Below are positions 34,578 through 41,513 of a DNA stretch of 64,000 bases, piece after piece. Made by a program: the position numbers and the translations under genes. Position 1 is the stretch's first letter. The number at the start of each line of letters is the position of its first letter. This DNA comes from Gilichinskyi gelida (GTDB lineage: Bacteria; Acidobacteriota; Thermoanaerobaculia; Gp7-AA8), in the NCBI GenBank assembly GCA_038040385.1, contig JBBPII010000016.1, positions 1 to 64,000 on the forward strand, read 5' to 3'. The notes beneath the pieces were generated by a model. That model was not told where the DNA came from, searched no databases, and saw only the letters and a program-made list of their open reading frames with translations.

Positions 34578-34583
34578 TAACCT
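34578..34583 (+). promoter_or_regulatory. -10-like TAACCT
   Basis: TAACCT ends six bases before the ATG at 34590; no Shine-Dalgarno is present. Confidence 0.35.
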
Positions 34584-34589
34584 CCGCCC

Positions 34590-35192
34590 ATGAATCCTTC
34601 GGCGCAACTCCTCGATACTCCGCGCGAGCTCCTCGGCGGCGGAATGGTCAAAGGCGGGATGATGGCGGCACACATCGACTGGGCGACGAAAGCACGCTCG
34701 CTGGCGGACATCAACCGATTCTGGACGGCGCTGCCGTCCAACCTGCGGGAGTCGCTGAGCGGCATGCTCCTTCCGGTGAGTTGGTTTCAGTTCGCCGACC
34801 TGATGGAGGTCGATCGGACCATCGTGAAGGTTTACGGCGGCGGGGACACCGCCGTGCTGCGCGAGGTGGGGGCGTATTCCGCGCGGTCGAACCTCACCGG
34901 CGTCTACAAGGCCTTCAGGGCCACTTCGATCCACGAATTCTTCGACAACGGGGCGAGCCTCCACTCGAAGTTTCAGGACTTCGGCGAGGCGTCGTACGTC
35001 ATGACCAGCCGCGTGTCCGGGCAGATGGTCCACAGCGGCTATTGCTCCTACAGCCCGCTCTTCTGCGAGAGCGCCCTCGGCTACTACCGCGAGTCGCTGC
35101 TGCTGCACCGCGCGGTGAGCGTGCAGGTCGACGAGACGAGCTGCCAATGCCGCGGCGCGCGGAGCTGCACCTTCTCCCTCCGCTGGCGGTAA
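34590..35192 (+). CDS. possible DUF2378/V4R-like protein, unknown
   Basis: Encodes 200 residues, soluble. The C-terminal motif ETSCQCRGARSCTFSLRW, with clustered Cys, resembles the end of V4R and DUF2378-type small-molecule-binding domains. This is a weak assignment from pattern only. The stop codon forms part of the -10 of the following gene. Confidence 0.5.
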   Translation: MNPSAQLLDTPRELLGGGMVKGGMMAAHIDWATKARSLADINRFWTALPSNLRESLSGMLLPVSWFQFADLMEVDRTIVKVYGGGDTAVLREVGAYSARSNLTGVYKAFRATSIHEFFDNGASLHSKFQDFGEASYVMTSRVSGQMVHSGYCSYSPLFCESALGYYRESLLLHRAVSVQVDETSCQCRGARSCTFSLRWR

Positions 35193-35195
35193 ACT
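35190..35195 (+). promoter_or_regulatory. -10-like TAAACT before the Mpo1-like gene
   Basis: TAAACT ends six bases before the ATG at 35202 and includes the stop codon TAA of the preceding gene. Confidence 0.35.
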
Positions 35196-35201
35196 CGGCG
35201 G

Positions 35202-35642
35202 ATGCGAGACATCAGCGCCTACTTCGCCGACTACGCTGCCTACCACCGCACGCCCGGCAACAAGCTCTTCCACCGCCTCGGCATCCCTCTGATCATGCTG
35301 ACGCTGATCGGCATGCTGGTGCGGGTGAGCTTCTGGCGGCTGGACGCGGCGATGCTACTCATCGCCGTCTCCACGGTCGTCTACCTGATGCTGGAGTGGC
35401 GGCTGGCCATCGCCATGCTGCTGGTTTCGGTGGCGTTCTACATCGCCGGCGCGGCGATGCCGATGTGGCTCAACGTCGCGCTCTTCGTCCTCGGCTGGAT
35501 CTTCCAGTTCATCGGCCACAAGGTGTACGAGCACAACAAACCGGCGTTCCTGAAGAACTTTCTCCACCTGCTCGTCGGCCCGCTCTGGATCCTCAACGAC
35601 GTGGTGCCGGTGGTGAAGGCGCAGCAGGCGTCCACCCCATAG
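35202..35642 (+). CDS. DUF962/Mpo1-like membrane protein
   Basis: Encodes 146 residues. The start YFADYAAYHRTPGNKLFHRLG and the end FIGHKVYEHNKPAFLKNFL, then LLVGPLWILNDV are typical of the Mpo1/DUF962 family, with four transmembrane helices between. The yeast member acts in oxidation of 2-hydroxy fatty acids; the bacterial role is not established. A second copy of its 3' end lies at 36031-36111. Confidence 0.88.
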   Translation: MRDISAYFADYAAYHRTPGNKLFHRLGIPLIMLTLIGMLVRVSFWRLDAAMLLIAVSTVVYLMLEWRLAIAMLLVSVAFYIAGAAMPMWLNVALFVLGWIFQFIGHKVYEHNKPAFLKNFLHLLVGPLWILNDVVPVVKAQQASTP

Positions 35643-35771
35643 CTAAATGACGAGCAAGAAGTCTTCGTGCCTGAACTGTTTGTGCGAGCCACGTTGCCGA
35701 ACCTCGTCGAAACCAAGTCGCTCCAGAGCCGCGATGACTTGCCGCGGCTTCAGCATCGGCAGCTTTACCAA
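35643..35771 (-). pseudogene. HicA toxin, 3'-truncated
   Basis: Read from TTG at 35771 the product begins VKLPMLKPRQVIAALERLGF and includes the catalytic His (QRGSHKQFRH), then stops after 42 residues, whereas HicA usually has about 60-80. The break lies next to the stop codon of the DUF962 gene, so the 3' end was lost by a rearrangement. The start lies three bases after the hicB stop. Confidence 0.7.
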
Positions 35772-35774
35772 TCG

Positions 35775-35987
35775 TTAGCTCACATCCACTAGCTGCGTTC
35801 CAACGAACTCAGCTTCGAGGTTCGGTTCGCCGTCCTCGAGGAGCAACTCCACAACTTCTTTGAGATTGACGTTTAACTCGTCCAACGTCTCGGCCTGCGT
35901 ATGCGCTCCAGCCAGGCCGGGAACGAAGCCAATGTAGAAGCCCGTATCAGCGTCGCGCTCCACTACTGCTGTGAAGATTCTCCGCAT
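35775..35987 (-). CDS. HicB-family antitoxin
   Basis: Encodes 70 residues of the HicB RNase-H-like fold: FTAVVERDADTGFYIGFVPG, AGAHTQAETLDELNVNLKEV. It should neutralise HicA, but the adjacent hicA is truncated. The order antitoxin-toxin is the inverse of the E. coli operon, as is common in other phyla. Confidence 0.85.
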   Translation of the reverse strand: MRRIFTAVVERDADTGFYIGFVPGLAGAHTQAETLDELNVNLKEVVELLLEDGEPNLEAEFVGTQLVDVS

Positions 35988-36030
35988 GGCTTTAGCCTAC
36001 CATCACTCCCTGAGGATCTCTTCGGACCTG

Positions 36031-36111
36031 CGTCGCCCCGCGTTCCTGCAGAACTTCCTCAACCTGCTGGTGGGGCCGCTCTGGATCCTCAACGACCTGC
36101 TGCCGTGGTGA
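36031..36111 (+). pseudogene. remnant of a second DUF962 gene (3' end)
   Basis: Translation gives RRPAFLQNFLNLLVGPLWIL followed by NDLLPW and a stop, closely similar to the end of the intact gene at 35202-35642 (KPAFLKNFLHLLVGPLWIL). The rest of the copy is missing. The hicBA cassette lies between the intact gene and this remnant. Confidence 0.75.
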
Positions 36112-36117
36112 AGGGGG

Positions 36118-36699
36118 TCAAGGCACCGGCTTGATCGGGTGCTCTCCGGCGTGGCGCTCAATGATGAGATCCTGCACCGCCTGAATGACCTCCAGCTTCC
36201 GGACATTCTTCCCGGGACACGCATGGGTGGTCAGAGGATCTTCGCGGTGCACCTTCATCGTGGTCGGCTCCAGGCCGAGGATCGCTGAAAGCGTGGCGAT
36301 GGCGCAAATGGTGTTCTGCCGCGCGTCGGCGCCCCTACCTTGATCGAACGCCTCTCGTTCGTAGTCGCCAAGCATTTCGATGCCCAGGGCGACCTTGTTC
36401 CAGGATGGCGAATGGGTACCCGAAACAGTCAGAGGCGTGAAGACCCAAATCTGCCGGTCGTCGATGAAGAGATGGGGACCGGCCTTCCACTTCTGAGTGT
36501 CCCGATAAAATCCTTCCAAGTTGCGGATGTGCTTCTCGGTGAGGCCCTTCGGCCGTTGTGCCAACGACGGCGACGCCGTGTTGTGCAGAACGATGAAGGA
36601 AGGACGCCAGGCGGTCCACTGAAGCTCGTGGCAATACGCGTCGAAATCAGCGGGCGAGAAGCTTTTGGCGATGATGCCTTTCCAGTCAGGCAAGGTCAT
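36118..36699 (-). CDS. Amidase_2/PGRP-type N-acetylmuramoyl-L-alanine amidase
   Basis: Encodes about 193 residues. Zinc ligands are suggested by FIVLHNTASP, KVHREDPLTTHACPGK (His and Cys), with HLFIDDRQIWVF as the substrate strand. No signal peptide is seen, as in phage endolysins. The alternative ATG at 36711 adds four residues; a GGAGGA lies close to 36699. Its neighbours (TA genes, a partial duplication) suggest an acquired gene. Confidence 0.78.
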   Translation of the reverse strand: MTLPDWKGIIAKSFSPADFDAYCHELQWTAWRPSFIVLHNTASPSLAQRPKGLTEKHIRNLEGFYRDTQKWKAGPHLFIDDRQIWVFTPLTVSGTHSPSWNKVALGIEMLGDYEREAFDQGRGADARQNTICAIATLSAILGLEPTTMKVHREDPLTTHACPGKNVRKLEVIQAVQDLIIERHAGEHPIKPVP

Positions 36700-36737
36700 T
36701 TCCTCCTCCATCAGGAGTGACGGGGCGGCATGAATCC

Positions 36738-38405
36738 CTACCCCGAGCGCTTTTTGTGCCGGCTGCCGCGCGGCGAGAACCGCTTCGGCGCGGTGGGGCG
36801 ATCGCGGCCGTCGGCCACGCGCAAGTTCACCGCGCGGCCGTGAAAGCGTGAGCGCGAGACGCTCTTGATGACGTGATCGACGGCGTCGGCCGGGACGCTC
36901 ACGTAGGTGACGTCGTCGCGGATGTCGATCGGCCCGATGTCGCGTCCCGGAATGCCGGCCTCGTTGGCGATCGAGCCGACGACGTCCGCGGGCCGGATGC
37001 CGTCGCGCTTGCCGACATTCATGCGCAGCCGCACCGAGTCGGTGCGCGCGGCGCGCGGAGCGCGCTCGCGGGGCTGCTCCTCGACCGGCGGCGGCGGCGC
37101 CTCCGCCACCGGCCGGGCCGCGCTCGCCAGGCGCGCCGCGGCGGCGGCGATCTCGGCCACGTCGTGCGGCCCCTCCTCGACGAGCTGCTCCACCAGGTCG
37201 AGATAGAGATCGAGATCGCCCTCGGCGATGGTCTTGCGGATCGTCTCCTTGAGCTGGGCGACGCGGCGCGCGGCGACGTCAGCGCGCGTCGGCATCTTCA
37301 TCGGCTTGATCTTGCTGCCGGTGAAGCGCTCGATCTCCCGCATCATGCGCTGCTCGCGCGGAGTGACGAACAGCGTTGCCACGCCGGTCCGCCCGGCGCG
37401 TCCGGTGCGGCCGACGCGGTGGACGTACGCTTCGACGTCGTTGGGAATGTCGTAGTTGATGACGTGCGCGATCTGCTCGACGTCGAGACCGCGCGCGGCG
37501 ACGTCGGTGGCCACCACGATCTCCGCCTGTCCGGCGCGAAGACGGCGGATGACGCTCTCGCGCTCGGCCTGCTTCATGTCGCCGTGCATGGCCACGGCGG
37601 CGAAGCCGCGGCCCTCCAGCCGTTCCGCCAGCTCGGCCGCGCCGTTCTTGGTGCGGCGGAAGATGAGCACGGCCTCGTTTTCCTCCAGCTCCAGGATGTG
37701 GGTGAGCGTCTCCAGCTTCTGCCCTTCCGATACGTTGATGAACCGCTGCTCGATGTCCGGCGCGGTGACCGTCTTCCGCTCGATCGAGATCCGTTCAGGA
37801 TCGACCAGATGCCGCTGGGCGATGCGCACCACTTCCGGCGGCATGGTGGCGGAGAAGAGGGCGATCTGTCGCGGCTTGGGCGCGGCACTGAGGATCTTCT
37901 CGACGTCGTCGATGAAGCCCATCTTCAGCATCTCGTCGGCTTCGTCGAGGACGAGGAAGCGGATGGCGTCGAGGCGGAGACTCTTGCGATCGAGGACGTC
38001 GATCAGCCGCCCCGGCGTGCCCACCACGACCTGCACGCCGCGCTCGAGCCGCTTGAGCTGTGGGCCGATCGGTGCGCCGCCATACACTGGCAGCACCGTC
38101 ACCCCTGGCGTTCCGTGGGCGTACGAGTGCAGCGCGTCGGCCACCTGCACGGCGAGCTCGCGCGTCGGCGCCAGGACGAGCGCCTGGGTCTCGCGACGGC
38201 TGGCGTCGATCCTCTCCAGAATAGGAAGGGCGAACGCCGCGGTCTTCCCGGTCCCGGTCTGCGCCTGCCCGATCACGTCGCGGCCGGCCAGGAGAGCGGG
38301 GATGGTGCGCTGCTGGATGGGAGTCGGGGCCTCGTAGCCGAGGGCGGAGAGGGTCTGGACGAGGGAATCGTTGAGGCCGAGGGCGCTGAAGGGCGAGGCA
38401 GTCAT
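36738..38405 (-). CDS. DEAD-box RNA helicase with DbpA-type RNA-binding domain
   Basis: Encodes 555 residues. The core has PTPIQQRTIPALL, AQTGTGKTAAF, APTRELAVQ, VLDEADEML, SATMP and HRVGRTGRAGRTG (about 1-370). A Pro/Glu/Arg linker (about 425-455) is followed by a DbpA-like RNA-binding domain (about 460-535; RLRMNVGKRDGIRPADVVGSI). It probably helps ribosome assembly or RNA turnover, like CsdA/DeaD. CATAAT ends five bases before the ATG. Confidence 0.93.
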   Translation of the reverse strand: MTASPFSALGLNDSLVQTLSALGYEAPTPIQQRTIPALLAGRDVIGQAQTGTGKTAAFALPILERIDASRRETQALVLAPTRELAVQVADALHSYAHGTPGVTVLPVYGGAPIGPQLKRLERGVQVVVGTPGRLIDVLDRKSLRLDAIRFLVLDEADEMLKMGFIDDVEKILSAAPKPRQIALFSATMPPEVVRIAQRHLVDPERISIERKTVTAPDIEQRFINVSEGQKLETLTHILELEENEAVLIFRRTKNGAAELAERLEGRGFAAVAMHGDMKQAERESVIRRLRAGQAEIVVATDVAARGLDVEQIAHVINYDIPNDVEAYVHRVGRTGRAGRTGVATLFVTPREQRMMREIERFTGSKIKPMKMPTRADVAARRVAQLKETIRKTIAEGDLDLYLDLVEQLVEEGPHDVAEIAAAAARLASAARPVAEAPPPPVEEQPRERAPRAARTDSVRLRMNVGKRDGIRPADVVGSIANEAGIPGRDIGPIDIRDDVTYVSVPADAVDHVIKSVSRSRFHGRAVNLRVADGRDRPTAPKRFSPRGSRHKKRSG

Positions 38406-38410
38406 GCAGG

Positions 38411-38416
38411 ATTATG
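38411..38416 (-). promoter_or_regulatory. -10 element CATAAT of the DEAD-box helicase gene
   Basis: CATAAT (minus strand) ends five bases before the ATG at 38405, without a Shine-Dalgarno. Confidence 0.4.
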
Positions 38417-38441
38417 CGCTGACTGCTGGCACCACGGGCGA

Positions 38442-38753
38442 CTAGAGGTGAGGTCCGCTGCCGCGGCGCGCATGCCACAAGGCCACAACTTCAATTGTTC
38501 GCGACCCTGCGTTTGGCCGATAGTAGAGATGGTACTTGACGCGATTCAGGAATATACGTCTGACGCCGGGTAGCGCGATGTTGCGTGCCACTTCACCAAT
38601 GCCAGGTGTAGCTGAGATGAGCTCGAGCCCGGTTCTGATCTCTTCTTCGAGAGCATCGGGCGCTTTCGTACGATTAGCACGCCACCAACGTTTCGCCTCG
38701 GCCACCTCGCGAGAGGCACGAGGTGTGAAGCCCACGATAAACGGCTCGCTCAA
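38442..38753 (-). CDS. RelE/ParE-type toxin
   Basis: Encodes 103 residues with the ParE/RelE fold pattern FTPRASREVAEAKRWWRANR, LISATPGIGEVA, VRRIFLNRVKYHLYYRP and a C-terminal VVALWHARRG. It is full length. The ATG overlaps the antitoxin stop by 4 bp. It is the only one of four TA loci in this window with an intact toxin gene. Confidence 0.88.
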   Translation of the reverse strand: MSEPFIVGFTPRASREVAEAKRWWRANRTKAPDALEEEIRTGLELISATPGIGEVARNIALPGVRRIFLNRVKYHLYYRPNAGSRTIEVVALWHARRGSGPHL

Positions 38754-38971
38754 TCGCCGTCTCGAAACACCCGAAGAACGTCATCTGCTGGAATGAGCTC
38801 GCCACGGTCCGCCTCAGCCAAGGAGAGCAGCAGTTCTGCTTCGGCAGCCGCATCCAGTTCGAAGCTCTCGTCCGCGTCTCGCGCCAGGATGGTAACTACC
38901 ACACCGTCTGGGAGTGGCTCTCCTTCCAGGATGATCTGACCGGAAACAACCCTTCCCGAAGTGACTCGCAT
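38750..38971 (-). CDS. antitoxin partner of the ParE-type toxin
   Basis: Encodes 73 residues: a short beta-rich start (RVTSGRVVSGQIILEGEPLP) and an acidic helix (LDAAAEAELLLSLAEADRGE). It precedes and overlaps the toxin gene, as expected for an antitoxin. TAAAAT ends six bases before the ATG. Confidence 0.8.
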   Translation of the reverse strand: MRVTSGRVVSGQIILEGEPLPDGVVVTILARDADESFELDAAAEAELLLSLAEADRGELIPADDVLRVFRDGD

Positions 38972-38977
38972 GACGGC

Positions 38978-38983
38978 ATTTTA
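38978..38983 (-). promoter_or_regulatory. -10 element TAAAAT of the TA operon
   Basis: TAAAAT (minus strand, 38983-38978) ends six bases before the antitoxin ATG. Confidence 0.45.
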
Positions 38984-39155
38984 CTCGGTTTCAGCGTGCA
39001 GCGCCCTCACCTGATCGTTAGACCGGACTTCTGCGTGCTGCGCCTCTTACGTGATTGCGTTCGCCCACCGTTCTTTCGCTGAGCGACCGCGTGCCTTCAT
39101 GACAACGACTCTGACGGCCGAACCTACGAAGCGCAAGGCCAACAGCGACTCGAAC

Positions 39156-39200
39156 TGTTACCTATGTTCCCGGTCTATTTTGTTACCCATGTTCCCGGCC
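39156..39200. mobile_element. remnant of an insertion-sequence end, perhaps IS481-like
   Basis: Two near-identical 20-mers, TGTTACCTATGTTCCCGGTC and TGTTACCCATGTTCCCGGCC, lie 25 bp apart in direct orientation. Such doubled TGTTACC...CCCGG ends are familiar from IS481-type elements. No transposase gene is present. The 250-bp gap 38972-39222 holds nothing else that I can support. Confidence 0.4.
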
Positions 39201-39222
39201 CGTTCAGAAGAGTTCGACGGCG

Positions 39223-39627
39223 CTACGCGGGCCGAACATAATCGCCCTCTGCCGCTCCGTCGAACGGTAATTGTTCCGGCTCGTCGGTGACGGTCTCCTG
39301 TTCTGTACCCATTCCTAGCGGCGCGAATGGCCCCATATTGCGACGAACGACCGTCTTAGACGGTGTCGACTTCTTGTTGGACTCGACCGTTGCCATGCGG
39401 TCTTGAACGTGCGCGACTACACCCGTGCCACGGACTATTTCTAGTTTCCCGAGGTTTTCACCAGTTTCCGGATCCTTGAGCTCCTCTCTACTAAGTCCAT
39501 ATATTAGAAGGGCCATATTTTTCTTGATACCATCACTCGCGCCACGATTGATGACGACTTTGTAGTCATTGAGAACTTTGATCACGCGACCCGGAAACAG
39601 GGGGCGTGCTTGGGCTTCGTCGGTCAC
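39223..39627 (-). CDS. FlgT-C-like hypothetical protein
   Basis: Encodes 134 residues. The core (KVVINRGASDGIKKNMALLI then KDPETGENLGKLEIVRGTG) resembles the beta-barrel C-terminal domain of FlgT-like proteins. The C-terminal tail is acidic. The A/T content is higher than that of the neighbours. It overlaps the upstream membrane gene by ATGA, forming a two-gene unit of unknown function. Confidence 0.65.
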   Translation of the reverse strand: MTDEAQARPLFPGRVIKVLNDYKVVINRGASDGIKKNMALLIYGLSREELKDPETGENLGKLEIVRGTGVVAHVQDRMATVESNKKSTPSKTVVRRNMGPFAPLGMGTEQETVTDEPEQLPFDGAAEGDYVRPA

Positions 39628-40196
39628 AACTTGCCTCCTGAAAGGAAGTAACCGGATAGCGGCACGTGAGGCTTCACGCGAAGTGACTCGAGCGTGTGGC
39701 GCTCATTATTCAGCATGAGCGTCAGTACTTCTTCCGATTGTCCGGTGATTTCCATCACGCCAATTTGTATGAAACCGTTGTCCTGAACTGTAATAACACG
39801 CCCAAAGCCTACAAGCGCTTCGTATTCCTGTTGTTCTAATCGGTAAATAGACACTACCGAATCTGGTGAAAACAAATCAGATGCATCGAGCAGAAGTATC
39901 GCTCGAACGTCGCGGTACGATGGTGGTGGCGGTCGTGCGAGGCGTACGCGCGGCAGTACGTGCGATGAAGAGTGGTACGCATCGGCAGCGGCCGTGACGA
40001 ACGTCGCGAAAAGAATGAGAGCAGCGACAGCAATCGCCACAAGCCAGAAGACGGAGACGCGGTAATCACGAGACACGAACCACGCCGCGACCGTGATCGC
40101 GACACCTACTAGGGTTAGAACCGGCCCACTGATCGAGCGGAAGCTCCTGAAGACGAGATGAGTGAAGGTCTTCGCTCGCAGGGCTTGCTCAGGCAC
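39624..40196 (-). CDS. membrane protein of unknown function
   Basis: Encodes 190 residues from a GTG at 40196. Two transmembrane helices (about 25-42 and 48-70) precede a soluble C-terminal domain (YRDVRAILLLDASDLFSPDS, QDNGFIQIGVMEI). Together with the FlgT-C-like protein it forms an accessory unit beside an IS-like end. TAGACT ends six bases before the GTG. Confidence 0.6.
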   Translation of the reverse strand: MPEQALRAKTFTHLVFRSFRSISGPVLTLVGVAITVAAWFVSRDYRVSVFWLVAIAVAALILFATFVTAAADAYHSSSHVLPRVRLARPPPPSYRDVRAILLLDASDLFSPDSVVSIYRLEQQEYEALVGFGRVITVQDNGFIQIGVMEITGQSEEVLTLMLNNERHTLESLRVKPHVPLSGYFLSGGKL

Positions 40197-40202
40197 GTGT
40201 GA

Positions 40203-40208
40203 AGTCTA
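40203..40208 (-). promoter_or_regulatory. -10-like TAGACT
   Basis: TAGACT (minus strand) ends six bases before the GTG at 40196. Confidence 0.4.
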
Positions 40209-40346
40209 TCCCAACCGCTGCCAGCGTCGGGGCCAACTAGGAAATCTACGTCCTTCAACGCGCTGCGGTCATTAACCTAGATTGATTTGCATCGGCGGAC
40301 TCGCTAGCGCACGCGCGCATAGAAGCCCGCACCCCGGGACGCCCGC

Positions 40347-40352
40347 TACAAT
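40347..40352 (+). promoter_or_regulatory. -10 element TACAAT
   Basis: TACAAT ends seven bases before the ATG at 40360 and supports that start over an earlier in-frame ATG at 40282. Confidence 0.45.
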
Positions 40353-40359
40353 TGCTCCC

Positions 40360-41379
40360 ATGCACCCCCACGGCACCGACCGCCTCCGCCCGCCCGACGG
40401 CGAGCGCCTGACGCTCGCCTCACGCATCTCCAAGGGGTGGGTGGCGCGGGTGGGGAAGACGCTTACCTCGGCGGAGTTTCCCGGCACCGCGATTCTGTGG
40501 GAGGAGCAGTACTTCGAGGTCGTGGAGGCGCGGGAGTTGCCGCAGGGTGGGGTGGAGTATGTCCTCGAGCCGTGGCGCGATAACAACGTCATGCGCGTGG
40601 TCCAGCAGTACGACGAGCCGGCGGAGGCCGGGCGGGTGGAGGAGCATCGCGCGCAGCTGGTGCGGGAGCGTAATCGCAAGACGGCGAATCTCGCGGCGCT
40701 CTTCACCGGGCACCTCCCGGCGGTGGTGCAGAACCGGATGGCTGAGAACCTCGGGCTCTTGCCGTATCGCATCACGTTCGTCTCGGTGATCGGCATGTAC
40801 GCCGTGGTGGTCGGCTGCGTCCTCTGGATCGTGAGCTACGTCATGCGCCAGGACACGCCGCCGATCGGGCTGATCGTGGTGACCGCCTACCTGGGCATCG
40901 AGACCACGGCGCGCTTCTTCCTCGTCTACACCCAGAACCGGCCGATCGGGTCGGCGCTCGGGCTATTCGGATACATCGCCTGGTGGCTGCTGACGGGGCG
41001 CCGCGGCACCTCGCCGTTCGCGGTGGAGAAGGGATTCGACGTCGTCATCACCGAGGCGCCGGACGACGTGAAGATGCGCGACCTGCTGATGATGCGCGAG
41101 CCGTTCCTCAGCCTCCTGCCGGCCGAACTGCAGGAGCGGATCGCGGCGCGCTTCCCGTCGTACGACTACCGCCGCTACTCGACCGGCATCGCCATCGCCA
41201 CTCTCGTCGCCGCGGTGATCGGCATCGCCAGCTCGTTGCACCGCGACGCGTTCGTGGCCTTCCTCGTCGCCGTCGCCCTGGCGGGCGAGCAGGTGGTCCG
41301 CCTCATGGTCCTGCGGCGCGGGCCGGTCGGCAGCGTCCTCGGCCTGCTGGTGCGGCCGTTCGTGCGGAAACTGCTGTGA
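40360..41379 (+). CDS. membrane protein of unknown function
   Basis: Encodes 339 residues. A soluble N-terminal domain (about 1-135) has alternating strands (FPGTAILWEEQYFEVVEA). Four or more hydrophobic helices follow (about 145-165, 170-195, 275-290, 295-315). The family is not recognised by me. It is the gene immediately upstream of glgE but is separated from it by a repeat. Confidence 0.6.
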   Translation: MHPHGTDRLRPPDGERLTLASRISKGWVARVGKTLTSAEFPGTAILWEEQYFEVVEARELPQGGVEYVLEPWRDNNVMRVVQQYDEPAEAGRVEEHRAQLVRERNRKTANLAALFTGHLPAVVQNRMAENLGLLPYRITFVSVIGMYAVVVGCVLWIVSYVMRQDTPPIGLIVVTAYLGIETTARFFLVYTQNRPIGSALGLFGYIAWWLLTGRRGTSPFAVEKGFDVVITEAPDDVKMRDLLMMREPFLSLLPAELQERIAARFPSYDYRRYSTGIAIATLVAAVIGIASSLHRDAFVAFLVAVALAGEQVVRLMVLRRGPVGSVLGLLVRPFVRKLL

Positions 41380-41384
41380 GAACT

Positions 41385-41479
41385 TCATCCTGAGGGGCGA
41401 AGACGGCTCAGGATCTGGTGCCCATGTGCGCTGCGCAAGTGGGCGCCAGATTCTGAGCCGTCTTCGCGGCTCAGAATAA
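41385..41479. repeat. palindromic repeat, 'CTGAGCCGTCTTCGC' type
   Basis: Left arm 41385-41423 (TCATCCTGAGGGGCGAAGAC...) and right arm 41441-41479 (...GAGCCGTCTTCGCGGCTCAG) are imperfect inverted repeats. The outer part recalls the 'cttcgctcaggatga' group. Confidence 0.8.
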
Positions 41480-41513
41480 ACGTCGAGGCACGTAACTAGC
41501 ACCCTGCCGAGCC

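Noticed and set aside
39051..39290. 79-codon plus-strand ORF across the IS-like end
   Set aside because: It spans the doubled IS-type motifs, overlaps a convincing minus-strand gene and has no family features.
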